From assembly GCA_023429845.1 (NCBI GenBank), contig JAEZCY010000165.1, forward strand, positions 1-14,917: a DNA stretch of 14,917 nt, read 5' to 3'. This document shows positions 6,917-14,858 of this stretch, one piece after another. The notes under the pieces were generated by a model. That model was given only the letters and a program-made list of their open reading frames with translations, was not told the origin of the DNA and searched no databases. The first letter of the stretch is position 1; every line of letters begins with the position of its first letter. Made by a program: the position numbers and the translations under genes. The DNA comes from Acidobacteriota bacterium (lineage in GTDB: Bacteria; Acidobacteriota; Vicinamibacteria; Vicinamibacterales; Vicinamibacteraceae).

Positions 6917-9900
6917 TCAGGGAGTCAGTGGCGTAGCAAGCCCGTTCATGCCAGCGTCGAACGGCTGTCCGTGTCGTGATCGGTACATCGCGCGCTCGAC
7001 GACGAGTGGGAGGTCACCGCCGACCGATTCGACGAGCACTGCGGCACGAGCAGAGGAGATCCCGGCCGTTGCGAGCAGGTCGCGCAGGCTGAAGGTCGTC
7101 CGGCTGTTGGCCTCGACGTCGGTGCGGCTCGCGACGAACGGCACGGTGAGATGCCCCTCGAGCATGACCGTGATGCGCACCGTGCCTGCGTGCGCGCCCG
7201 TGTTCGCGATGAGCACGTAAGTGTCCCACGCGCTGGTGTCGCCCGTGGACGGCGCGGCAGCCGGTGCCGGCGGGTTCGACACCTCGCCTTCTGCGACAAT
7301 CCATCGTGGCGACGTGGCTGTCGCGCCGGCGCTGTTGTGGGCTTCCCGCCACTGTGATGCATCGCCCGGCCACCACATGGCCCGCTCCACGACGATGCCG
7401 ACGTCGTCGAGCGACGTCACCCTCACCGAGATGTCCGTGTTGCCGTGACGGAACGGGAACAGACCGCTGCCAGCCGGCTCTTCCAGTTCGTCCACCCACA
7501 GCGTGAGGCGGCTGTTGGCCTGTGCAACGACCGTGCGGGAGATCACCTGCCCTGAGCCGAGCATGTAGTCCACCTGCAACGTGGCGTTCCTGCTCGACGG
7601 GTTGGCAATCAGCACATAGAAATCGAAGAACTCGCCGGCGTTGCCTTCTGCCAGGAACCAGGACGTCGATGGCGCGACGACTCCGCTGCTTTCGTGACCG
7701 GCCTTGAACAGCGTCCCGGCGAGGTCGCGGTACATGGCGCGCTCGGCCACCACCGGCGGTCCGGAGACGACCCGGAACTCCGCTGACAGCTCCTGGTTGG
7801 CCAGCGGCCGCTCATTGCCGTTCGTCTCCTGGTTTGCCCAGACGTTCACCCGCGTACCTGGTGCGACCGTGTACTGCCGCGTGAATGTCTGCCCGGTGGC
7901 CATCAGGAACCGTCCTTCGACGACGGCGGCTTCGGTGGGCGACGGGTTCTGCAGCAGGTAGAACAGCTGGAAGCCGGCAATCGTCGCTCCCTCGGCGAAG
8001 TACCAGGTGAGCGACGCTCGCGGTGCGCCCGCGTCGCCGTGTCCAGCGTACGCGCCGGCATCCCACGTCATCGTGCGGTCGGCGCCGATCGCGTGGCTGG
8101 CAAGAACCCTGAAGCCGAACTCCGCGGCGGCGAGACCGGGTAGCTCGTTGGCGATGATCGTCGTGCGCTGGTACGGCACGAGCACGAGATCGGTCGGTGG
8201 CACGCTTCCCGACGAGGGCGCGTACTCGATGCGCACCTGGACGGGAAACGGGTGCGGATTGGCAAGTGCGATGCGCGTCGTGAACGCCAGTCCGGGAGTG
8301 GACGTGGCACCCTCTGCGAAGTACCGCTGGTACCGGCCGAGCGTCGGTACGCCCTGCGGCTCTGCGCCGAACTCCGCGAGGTTGGAGAGCCCGTCGCCAT
8401 CGGCGTCGGCCCAGGGCGACCCGGCCGCGCTGTCGGGATCGAGATCGTGACCCTGCGCCCAGCTTCGATAGCCTGGAGCAGCCTCCGTCGTGTCGGCCGC
8501 AGCCGCAGGCGTCAGGAAGACGTCCACCATGCCGTTGGTGTCGCCGCTCACGAGATCCGCGCAGCCGCTCTCGAACACCAGCACCCGGCCGTTGCCGCTG
8601 ATGGCGGGGTTGGCCGTGCCACGCTCGGCGCCACCGGTGCAGGGCTGCCCACCTGGGGCCGCGGAGAAGTCCTGCTCCGGGGCGCCGAATCCGGAGAGCC
8701 CGATGTAGGGCCGTACCGGCACGTTGGTGAACGGCGCGTTCGTGCGAACTACGGTCAAGAGCCGACCACTGGCGGACACGCCCGGCACGTTCGGCAGGTG
8801 GGCGATGGTGTCATAGGGCTGGCTGTACATCCTGATGCTGTGGCCGCTGCCCTCCACGCCGGTGGCCGGGTGGTCGGTGACGAAAACGGTGCCCGCGAGC
8901 GCGCGCGCATGCGCGGCCAGCACTCGCCGGCCGTCGCGACTGAGCGTAGCGGCCGTGGCGAGCAGGTCGGTCCACAAGGGCTGGTGGATGTAAGTTCTCG
9001 TGGCGCCGGGTTGCGGTTCGTCGAACACGCCGTTGCCGTCGGCATCACGATCGCGGACGAACACGCGCGGCCCCGGCACGCCCGTCGAGTCGAAGTCCCG
9101 CCCGATGAACGAGACGAACCGGCCGTTGCCGCTGATGGATGCGTGGTATGCCTCGTTCCACAACGGCGTGCCATCGTCGCGCAGGCTGACGCGGCGCCGG
9201 GTACCGCTGACGCGGTCGTACACGTACACATCGAGCAACGGATTGGTGTCGTCAGAATCAATCTGTTCCGACGTGGTGAAGGCGACGTACCGGCCGTCGC
9301 CACTGATGGCCACACGCGTCACGCCGGGCTGGGTGAGGCCGTCCGTCGTTCGCCCGAGCTTCGTCCACGCCCCCAGGACACGGTCGTGGAGCCACACGTA
9401 GTCCTGAGACAGCGCGACGTAGCGACCGTCATCACTGAGGGCAACCCACGTGGCATGAGTCAGGGCGGTGTTCTGCGGCGGGGGCTGCAGGCGCTCGAGC
9501 GTGCCGCTCGTCATGTCCTTGACGAACACGTCGGCCACCTGGTTGTCGTCGCCGCCGGGCGTGAGGTTGGCGGCCGTCGAGATGAACGCCACGACCGTGC
9601 CGTCGTAGTTGGTGGCCGGCCGGTAGCTCCGTCCGGATGTCGGCGGCAGTGGCACGGCAAGCGACACGGTGCCCTCCGGCGCGATCCGGAACAGGTCCGT
9701 GTCGTGGTTGGTGTCGCCACTGACCAGGTCGTCGGCGTCCGACAGCGCGAACACGGTGCCGTCGTTCGTGATCGCGGCATTCGGCGCCGGGTTGACGAGG
9801 GCCCGCGCCGACCTGGAGACGCCGATTGGCGTCACGCCCGACGTGATGGTGAGAGCTTCGAGGTCGACGCGGAACAGGCGCGTGGTCCCCGTGGGCTGCA

Positions 9901-10948
9901 ACGAGAGGTTGGTTGCGGCCGAGAAGAACGTCAGGTAGCGCCCGTCAGGGCTCAGCGTGCCATTGCCGGCCCCCGCATCGGCGAGATGGCCGGGGAGAGC
10001 CCGGCTCGCGAGGATGGCCTGCTGGCTCGAACGATCGACCACGACGATGCCATGCGTGCTGCCCGTGGTGTCGCCGGCGGTGTAGCTGACCCGTGTGCCA
10101 TCGGCCGACATCGACACGCGGTCGGGCACCGCCTCCCTGTGCCACGGGGTGGAGTAGGTGCTGACGTGAGTGGTCGTGCCGCTGGACGGATTGCGCACGT
10201 AGGCGCCACAGGTCCCGTAAGGCTTGCTCGAGGTGAATTTGCCATCGCACCAGATGAAGGCCACCTCGCCGGTGTCGGCCACCGCCAGCCCGCCGAGCAC
10301 GCGGCTGCCCAGCTTCGTGTTCCCCTGGCTGTCCACATTCACGACCACGGTCTCGTTCGTGAGCAGGTCCCGCCGGTAAGCGAGCGCCTCCGACGCGACC
10401 GTGTTCGCGACATGATCACCGGCGCTGATGAAGGCAACGTACCGGCCATTGCCCGAGATGGCAGGACTTCGCGTCGAGGCGTTGCTCGAGAATCCCCCCG
10501 TGGCCTTGGGCGACGCGAGCACCAGCGTGTCCGAAGCCCGGTCGAACACGAACACGTCCGGGAACAGGCTGACGTCTCCAGGCAACAGGTTCGTGGCCCG
10601 AGACGTGAACGCGATCCGCATGCCATCGGTCGAGACGAAGGCTTCGCCACTGGGACCGTTGGGTAGCAGGCCTGCTGGTAGCGCTCGGGAGATGACGCCG
10701 TCCGCCGACACGAACACGTCGCGCGCGTCGTTCGTATCGCCAGCGACGAGCGTGTCGAGCGGACTGTCGAACACGACGACGCGGCCGTCGGCACTCGCGC
10801 CGACGGTGCTGCCGGTTACCCACGTTCCGCCGAGCGCCTGCTCGCCGTTGCTGCCGACGCTGACGCGAACCGTCTGCCCAGCGGCCGACGATACGCCCAC
10901 GAGAACACCGACGAGTACAGCCGCTCCGCCGACAAATGCCCGAGCCAT
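6917..10948 (-). CDS. Large secreted PD40/TolB-like propeller protein with Ca-type loop and four WFLAEG repeats
   Basis: Predicted 1343-residue exported protein of unknown function. Residues 1-24 are a signal peptide (hydrophobic core VLVGVLVGVSSAAG). Residues about 25-815 are PD40-like propeller blades with motifs such as ISGNGRYVAFISAG, LSPDGRYLTFFSAATNL, ISGDGRYVAF and ISGNGRFVSFIG. Many blades continue into a GDTN-type loop and a DVFV strand. At 848-860 the sequence DADGDGLSNLAEF is a thrombospondin-3/EF-like calcium-binding loop. Residues 876-1335 hold four repeats of about 100-120 residues opening YFAEG, WYFAEG, WFLAEG and WIVAEG. Each contains a 'LANP'-like strand, and most end in VxxERAM, as in DUF5719-like actinobacterial and chloroflexal proteins. 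No TM anchor or PEP-CTERM tail was seen. The start at 10948 has GAAGGG 6 nt upstream and opens the signal peptide. The 38 upstream in-frame codons do not. A surface or extracellular binding role is inferred only. Confidence 0.88.
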   Translation of the reverse strand: MARAFVGGAAVLVGVLVGVSSAAGQTVRVSVGSNGEQALGGTWVTGSTVGASADGRVVVFDSPLDTLVAGDTNDARDVFVSADGVISRALPAGLLPNGPSGEAFVSTDGMRIAFTSRATNLLPGDVSLFPDVFVFDRASDTLVLASPKATGGFSSNASTRSPAISGNGRYVAFISAGDHVANTVASEALAYRRDLLTNETVVVNVDSQGNTKLGSRVLGGLAVADTGEVAFIWCDGKFTSSKPYGTCGAYVRNPSSGTTTHVSTYSTPWHREAVPDRVSMSADGTRVSYTAGDTTGSTHGIVVVDRSSQQAILASRALPGHLADAGAGNGTLSPDGRYLTFFSAATNLSLQPTGTTRLFRVDLEALTITSGVTPIGVSRSARALVNPAPNAAITNDGTVFALSDADDLVSGDTNHDTDLFRIAPEGTVSLAVPLPPTSGRSYRPATNYDGTVVAFISTAANLTPGGDDNQVADVFVKDMTSGTLERLQPPPQNTALTHATWVALSDDGRYVALSQDYVWLHDRVLGAWTKLGRTTDGLTQPGVTRVAISGDGRYVAFTTSEQIDSDDTNPLLDVYVYDRVSGTRRRVSLRDDGTPLWNEAYHASISGNGRFVSFIGRDFDSTGVPGPRVFVRDRDADGNGVFDEPQPGATRTYIHQPLWTDLLATAATLSRDGRRVLAAHARALAGTVFVTDHPATGVEGSGHSIRMYSQPYDTIAHLPNVPGVSASGRLLTVVRTNAPFTNVPVRPYIGLSGFGAPEQDFSAAPGGQPCTGGAERGTANPAISGNGRVLVFESGCADLVSGDTNGMVDVFLTPAAAADTTEAAPGYRSWAQGHDLDPDSAAGSPWADADGDGLSNLAEFGAEPQGVPTLGRYQRYFAEGATSTPGLAFTTRIALANPHPFPVQVRIEYAPSSGSVPPTDLVLVPYQRTTIIANELPGLAAAEFGFRVLASHAIGADRTMTWDAGAYAGHGDAGAPRASLTWYFAEGATIAGFQLFYLLQNPSPTEAAVVEGRFLMATGQTFTRQYTVAPGTRVNVWANQETNGNERPLANQELSAEFRVVSGPPVVAERAMYRDLAGTLFKAGHESSGVVAPSTSWFLAEGNAGEFFDFYVLIANPSSRNATLQVDYMLGSGQVISRTVVAQANSRLTLWVDELEEPAGSGLFPFRHGNTDISVRVTSLDDVGIVVERAMWWPGDASQWREAHNSAGATATSPRWIVAEGEVSNPPAPAAAPSTGDTSAWDTYVLIANTGAHAGTVRITVMLEGHLTVPFVASRTDVEANSRTTFSLRDLLATAGISSARAAVLVESVGGDLPLVVERAMYRSRHGQPFDAGMNGLATPLTP
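6944..8323 (-). repeat. Four degenerate protein-level repeats (WFLAEG type) in the propeller protein
   Basis: The repeats begin at about residues 876, 982, 1097 and 1216. They share the pattern aromatic-hydrophobic-AEG, then a YLLxNP/YVLIANP strand, a middle Y/M..G segment, V-rich strands and (in three of four) VVAERAMY, VVERAMWW or VVERAMY. Three then have an AGH, AHNSAG or DAGM tail. They are diverged in DNA sequence, so this is an old domain duplication and not a recent tandem expansion. Confidence 0.8.
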
Positions 10949-11033
10949 CACGCGCCCTTCGGATGTGGCGGGAGGGATCGCCACCGGTAGCCTGGTTGCG
11001 CGCCGCAAAATGGAAGAGCTTGGGCGCCAGGGC

Positions 11034-11062
11034 ATGTTGGCGCGGCTGGTTGGAGGTGTCAA
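11034..11062 (-). promoter_or_regulatory. Candidate sigma70-type promoter of the propeller gene
   Basis: On the minus strand a perfect TTGACA (11057-11062) is followed after exactly 17 nt by CAACAT (11034-11039). The -10 matches only three consensus positions but keeps the key A2 and T6. The predicted start is near 11027, giving a leader of about 80 nt to the ATG at 10948. It is the only perfect -35 hexamer I found upstream of a gene here. Confidence 0.5.
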
Positions 11063-11063
11063 C

Positions 11064-11089
11064 GGGGCGCCCCGGCCTGGAGGCGCCCC
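11064..11089. terminator. 8-bp hairpin between the HtrA gene and the propeller promoter
   Basis: GGGGCGCC (11064-11071) and GGCGCCCC (11082-11089) pair perfectly around a 10-nt loop. The hairpin lies about 80 bp past the protease stop on the minus strand and 1 bp before the -35 of the propeller promoter. It could end the protease transcript, though no T-run follows, or be a regulator site abutting the -35. Confidence 0.4.
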
Positions 11090-11116
11090 ACCTGACCCAC
11101 GTTTGGTGCAACCGCC

Positions 11117-11172
11117 GTTCGGCGTTTCCCCGTTCGGCGTTCGGCGTTCGGCGTTCGGCGTTCGCCGTTCCC
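11117..11172. repeat. Heptamer repeat GTTCGGC array next to the protease stop codon
   Basis: Units of 7 bp run at 11132, 11139, 11146 and 11153 (GTTCGGC, identical), followed by GTTCGCC at 11160 and GTTCCC running into the stop codon. A further GTTCGGC and a degenerate GTTTCCC lie at 11117-11130, one base out of register. The minus strand reads GAACGCC-type units directly after the protease TAG. It is non-coding, and heptamer slippage explains the structure. Confidence 0.9.
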
Positions 11173-12659
11173 TACGACCCCGCCCGCTCGACCGTGACGT
11201 ACATCGCCTGCTGCTCTCGATGGACCAGGAGCAATGCCGGGCGCTCGCCCTTGCGCAGCAGGTCGCGCAGGGACTCGACGCTCGTCACTGGCGCGCCATC
11301 CACTTCCTCGATGACGTCGCCCTCGCGCAGGCCGGCCTCTGCCGCCCGTCCTTCGGGCGAGACCGAGGCCACCAGTACGCCACGGCCTGCCGGGATGTCC
11401 AGCGCGCGCGTCTGCTCGGGCGAGAGCGGCTGCACGCCCATGCCGAACCCGGTCGGGTCCGGCTGCGTGTCGCCCCCACCCGGCGTCCGACGCTCGCCCG
11501 CCTGCTTCAGCTCGGCCACCGTCGCCGTCACCTCGCGCGTCTTGCCGTGCCGCACGACAGTCAGCGGCACCTTGGTGCCTGGCTGCACCTGCGCCACCTT
11601 GTTGCGCAGCTCGTTGCCGTCCTTCACCTCGTTGCCCGCAATCGCGGTGATGACGTCGCCCCGCGCAATGCCGGCGAGTGCCGCAGGACTGCCGTCCTGC
11701 ACGTCGTTCACGAGCGCGCCCTTCACCGCGTCGAGCCCCAGGCTTCGCGCGATGTCCGAGGTCACCGGCTGGATCGTCACGCCCAGCATGCCGCGGCGCA
11801 CCTCGCCGTTCTCGATCAGCTGCGTCATGACGTTGCGCGCCATGTTGGCCGGGATCGAGAAGCCGATGCCGATGTTGCCGCCCGATGGCGAGAGGATCTG
11901 CGAATTGATCCCGATCAGCTCACCATCCGTGTTCACCAGCGCACCGCCGGAGTTGCCCTGATTGATGGGCGCGTCGGTCTGGATGAAGTCCTCGAAGCTC
12001 GTGCCGCCGGTCGCTCGACCCTTGGCGCTCACGATACCCATCGTGACGGTCTGCCCGACGCCGAGCGGGTTGCCGACGGCGAGCACGACGTCGCCCACCG
12101 CCACCTCGTCGGAGTTGCCGAGCGGCAGCGTGCTGAGGTTCGCGGCGTCGGCGATCTTCAGCACCGCGAGGTCGCTCGCCGCATCCGACCCGACGAGGTC
12201 CGCCTTGAAGCTCCGGCCGTCGGTGAGCTCCACGGTGACGTCCTCGGCCCCGTCCACGACGTGATGGTTGGTGAGGACGTAGCCGTCTGCGCGCACGATC
12301 ACACCGGAGCCGAGCCCACCCATGCGCGGCTGCGGCTGTCGAGGCACGCCTCCGCGCTCACCGAAGAACTCGCGCAGCAGCGGGTGGTCGGGCAGCTGCT
12401 GGCTCACCGACCGCACACGGCGCTCGGAACGCACGGTGACGACGGCGGGTGTGACCGCCTCGACGACGCCGGCGTAGGAATGTGTCGCGGGGCCCAGCGT
12501 CCGCGTCACGCTGTCTGCCGCGCGTGCAACGACCGCCGCCTCGGATTGCGTCGTCTGCGCGTCGGGTGCGGCCACGTAGCCGAGGAGGGCGCCGGTCAGC
12601 AGCACGGCGCCTGCCGCCGCACCCTTCCGGCCGAGTCTGCTGTGTTCAGTTGACATCAT
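11172..12659 (-). CDS. htrA: Do-family (DegP/HtrA) periplasmic serine endopeptidase
   Basis: Predicted 495 residues. An N-terminal hydrophobic segment (about 13-33, AAAGAVLLTGALLGYVAA) serves as signal or anchor, so the enzyme acts in the periplasm. The trypsin-like domain (about 60-285) has the complete triad: H133 in TNHHVVDG, D163 in SDLAVLKI and S237 in GNSGGALVN. PDZ1 is at about 286-385 (MLGVTIQPV to VTATVAELK) and PDZ2 at about 407-490 (GMGVQPL to VERAGS), joined by a Gly/Pro/Asp linker. Length and architecture match DegP/DegQ, which degrade or refold misfolded envelope proteins. Two ATGs stand in tandem: 12659 has only 3 nt to GGGAGA, while 12656 has 6 nt, so the second may be the real start and would shorten the protein by one residue. 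The two-component pair lies directly upstream, which suggests stress-linked control. Confidence 0.95.
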   Translation of the reverse strand: MMSTEHSRLGRKGAAAGAVLLTGALLGYVAAPDAQTTQSEAAVVARAADSVTRTLGPATHSYAGVVEAVTPAVVTVRSERRVRSVSQQLPDHPLLREFFGERGGVPRQPQPRMGGLGSGVIVRADGYVLTNHHVVDGAEDVTVELTDGRSFKADLVGSDAASDLAVLKIADAANLSTLPLGNSDEVAVGDVVLAVGNPLGVGQTVTMGIVSAKGRATGGTSFEDFIQTDAPINQGNSGGALVNTDGELIGINSQILSPSGGNIGIGFSIPANMARNVMTQLIENGEVRRGMLGVTIQPVTSDIARSLGLDAVKGALVNDVQDGSPAALAGIARGDVITAIAGNEVKDGNELRNKVAQVQPGTKVPLTVVRHGKTREVTATVAELKQAGERRTPGGGDTQPDPTGFGMGVQPLSPEQTRALDIPAGRGVLVASVSPEGRAAEAGLREGDVIEEVDGAPVTSVESLRDLLRKGERPALLLVHREQQAMYVTVERAGS

Positions 12660-12662
12660 GCG

Positions 12663-12668
12663 TCTCCC
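12663..12668 (-). promoter_or_regulatory. Ribosome binding site GGGAGA of the protease gene
   Basis: On the minus strand GGGAGA precedes ATGATG. It is 3 nt from the first ATG (12659) and 6 nt from the second (12656), so it favours initiation at the second. Confidence 0.6.
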
Positions 12669-12688
12669 AGTCAGTCCAGTGATGGCTT

Positions 12689-12711
12689 GCAGCCTGCGGC
12701 CTGCAGGCTGC
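12689..12711. terminator. 9-bp hairpin between the kinase and protease genes
   Basis: GCAGCCTGC (12689-12697) and GCAGGCTGC (12703-12711) pair perfectly around GGCCT. The hairpin lies in the 119-bp gap after the kinase stop and before the protease start. It could attenuate or end the kinase transcript, or act in the protease leader. No T-run follows on the minus strand. Confidence 0.5.
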
Positions 12712-12717
12712 TGTGCC

Positions 12718-12734
12718 TGTCGCGCCTTGCGACA
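12718..12734. repeat. Second short hairpin upstream of the protease gene
   Basis: TGTCGC (12718-12723) and GCGACA (12729-12734) pair around GCCTT, 6 nt from the larger hairpin. Further upstream on the minus strand a TAGAGT hexamer (12740-12745) is a weak -10 candidate. If it is used, both hairpins would lie in the protease leader. Confidence 0.4.
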
Positions 12735-12778
12735 TCACCACTCTACGGACCGGGCATTACCCGCACCTGACACGCGGA

Positions 12779-14197
12779 TTACATCGGTGAAAGGTTTGCG
12801 CTCACCAGCGGAAGGTTGATCTCGAAGCGGCTGCCTTCGCCGACAACGCTCTGGACGCCTACCGAGCCGCCATGCGCGCGAACGATGGCATTCACGAGGC
12901 TGAGACCGAGGCCCAGGCCGCGCGTGCTGCGGCTGCGGTCGCCGCGATAGAGGCGTTCCCACACTCTCGGGAGTTCGTCGGGCGGGATGCCGGGCCCATC
13001 GTCCTCGACCGCGACGGTGGCCCCTCGGCCGCTGTCCCACGCGCGGATCCGCACGTGGCCGCCGTCGGGGCTGTACTTCACGGCGTTGTCGAGGAGATTG
13101 GCGAGCACCTGTCGCATGCGCGTCCGATCCACCGGCACCACGAGCGCGTCGTCGACGTGCGTCTCGATCGTGATGCCCCGTTCCTCGGCAGCGTCCTCGT
13201 ACAGATCGACGGTCTGCCGCACGAGCTCGACGATCGGCGTCTCCTCGCGTCGCAGCGCCATCGTCCCCGTCTCCGCTTCCGAGATGTCCATCAGCGTGAG
13301 GAGCATCGCGGTGACCCTATCCGCTTCTTCGACGCAGTCCGACAGCGCGTTGCGCATGCGGGTGGGGTCGTCGCTCGCGATGGCGTCCTCGGCGATGCCG
13401 CGCAGGCGCGTCAAGGGTGTACGCAGGTCGTGCGCCACGTTGTCGAGAGCTCCGCGCATCGCGGCGACCACCGTGTCGATGCGGTCGAGCATGGCGTTGA
13501 CGAGCCGCGCGAGCTCGCCGAGCGAGTCCTGGGCGGCCGATGTCGGCACCCGCATGTCGGTGCGGCCCGTGCGGACGATGGTGCGCACCGTGTCGGTGAG
13601 CGCGCGGACGGGTTGGAGCCCGGACCACGTCACCAACGCGCCTCCGGCCAGCGCGATCACCAGCACCAGCGCGAGGTCGACGAACAGCACGCGGCGGAAG
13701 CGCTGCAGCAGTTCCCGTCGCCGTTCCGTGCTCTTGCCCACCTGGAGCAGCGTGCCGTCGAACAGCCGGACGGATGCCACCTCGAGGACGTCGCCCTCTT
13801 CACCCGTGCTCAACGTCGCCCACGTCTGTTGGCCGTCGAGCGGCGGTGCGCTCAGCTGCGAGAGGTCGAAGTGCCGCCATCGGTCCGGCATGCTGAAGAA
13901 CACGACCTGCCCGCCGGGGCCGAGCGTCCGCACGAGGATCGGGCCTGGCGACGCGGCGAAGTCGGCTTCGCGGATCTCGCGGCCGAGCGCCGGCACGCCG
14001 CCGCGTGCGTACGCGCGGGCGAACTGGACGAGGGCCGATTCGATGGTGTCGCGGTCGTAGCGGCGCAACGACGCCGAGAGCAGCACGTAGGTGAGCGCGA
14101 CGAGCGACAGCGCGCTTGCGACGAAGATGACGGCATACCAGATGGCGAGGCGCCACGCGAGCGCGTCGCGCAGGCGATCACGCCACCTTGAGGACAT
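12779..14197 (-). CDS. Sensor histidine kinase with periplasmic sensor region and HAMP domain
   Basis: Predicted 472-residue inner-membrane kinase that should phosphorylate the regulator encoded just upstream. TM1 is at about 13-41, a periplasmic sensor region of unrecognised family at about 42-167, and TM2 at about 168-190. HAMP spans about 191-244. The dimerisation domain holds the H-box NVAHDLRTPL with phospho-acceptor H256. The ATPase domain has the N-box NLLDNAVKYS (N371), G1 DDGPGIP (399-405) and G2 GLGLGLSL (427-434), so all catalytic boxes are intact. The ATG at 14197 lies inside the regulator gene, 20 bp before its end, and is preceded by G-rich GGGGTGGGG, which may act as a weak SD. 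This overlap indicates translational coupling. The layout resembles CusS/CopS-like and Cpx-like kinases, but the signal cannot be assigned. Confidence 0.93.
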   Translation of the reverse strand: MSSRWRDRLRDALAWRLAIWYAVIFVASALSLVALTYVLLSASLRRYDRDTIESALVQFARAYARGGVPALGREIREADFAASPGPILVRTLGPGGQVVFFSMPDRWRHFDLSQLSAPPLDGQQTWATLSTGEEGDVLEVASVRLFDGTLLQVGKSTERRRELLQRFRRVLFVDLALVLVIALAGGALVTWSGLQPVRALTDTVRTIVRTGRTDMRVPTSAAQDSLGELARLVNAMLDRIDTVVAAMRGALDNVAHDLRTPLTRLRGIAEDAIASDDPTRMRNALSDCVEEADRVTAMLLTLMDISEAETGTMALRREETPIVELVRQTVDLYEDAAEERGITIETHVDDALVVPVDRTRMRQVLANLLDNAVKYSPDGGHVRIRAWDSGRGATVAVEDDGPGIPPDELPRVWERLYRGDRSRSTRGLGLGLSLVNAIVRAHGGSVGVQSVVGEGSRFEINLPLVSANLSPM

Positions 14198-14852
14198 ACC
14201 CCACCCCGCGCACGGTGTGCAGCAGCCTGGTATCGAAGCCCCTGTCCACCTTCTCGCGCAGGCGGAACACGAGCACGTCCACGACGTTCGTCCCCGGGTC
14301 GAACGAATAGTCCCAGACGTGCGCCAGGATCATGGTCTTGGACACGACCCGCCCGGCATTGCGCATGAGGTACTCGAGCAGCGTGAACTCACGGGGCCGC
14401 AACTCGATGGTGCGTCCGTCACGCGTGGCGGTGCGCGAGACGAGGTCGAGCGTCAGGTCGCCGACAGACAACCGTGTGGCGACCGGCGCGTTCGTCGCCC
14501 GGCGGATCAGCGCCTCGGTGCGCGCCAGCAGTTCCGGGAACGCGAAGGGTTTCGTGAGGTAGTCGTCGCCGCCGGCCTTGAGGCCCGCGACCCGGTCGTC
14601 CACCGTATGCTTCGCACTCAGGATCAGCACCGGCGTGTGCACGCCCTGCTGGCGCATCTGCTGTATGAGACTGAGGCCGTCCAGGCGCGGCAGCATCAGG
14701 TCCACCACGGCCACATCGTGGCTGGCGGAGGTGGCCAGGTGAAGCCCGGACTCGCCGTCGCTGGCGTGGTCCACGACGAAGCCCGCCTCACGTAAGCCGT
14801 TGGACACGAAGTCCGCGATCCGCGCATCGTCTTCCACGACCAGCGCCCGCAT
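14178..14852 (-). CDS. OmpR/PhoB-family response regulator
   Basis: Predicted 224-residue cytoplasmic transcription factor. The receiver domain (1-115) has acidic residues E7, D8 and D9, phospho-acceptor D51 (VVDLMLPRLDG), S79 and K101 (LTKPF). The winged-helix DNA-binding domain (about 125-222) includes LRPREFTLLEYLMRNAGRVV and the recognition region TNVVDVLVFRLREKVD, with the C-terminal hairpin TVRGVGYVLKV. It is most similar in look to CusR/CopR-like regulators, but metal response is not shown. It is the first gene of a two-gene unit with the kinase, overlapping it by 20 bp. The protease downstream is an obvious candidate target. The start at 14852 is the first ATG giving an intact receiver. 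No SD precedes it. Confidence 0.95.
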   Translation of the reverse strand: MRALVVEDDARIADFVSNGLREAGFVVDHASDGESGLHLATSASHDVAVVDLMLPRLDGLSLIQQMRQQGVHTPVLILSAKHTVDDRVAGLKAGGDDYLTKPFAFPELLARTEALIRRATNAPVATRLSVGDLTLDLVSRTATRDGRTIELRPREFTLLEYLMRNAGRVVSKTMILAHVWDYSFDPGTNVVDVLVFRLREKVDRGFDTRLLHTVRGVGYVLKVA

Positions 14853-14858
14853 GCCACG

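Noticed and set aside
8252..10666. 804-codon plus-strand frame opposite the propeller gene
   Set aside because: It has Arg/Gly/His/Val-rich composition and no motif, while the minus strand encodes clear propeller repeats.
10428..12653. 741-codon plus-strand frame spanning the protease gene and the intergenic region
   Set aside because: It crosses the heptamer array and lies antisense to an intact Do protease with its full triad.
12872..14191. 439-codon plus-strand frame opposite the kinase gene
   Set aside because: It is the antisense shadow of a complete histidine kinase, with His/Arg/Ala-rich translation.
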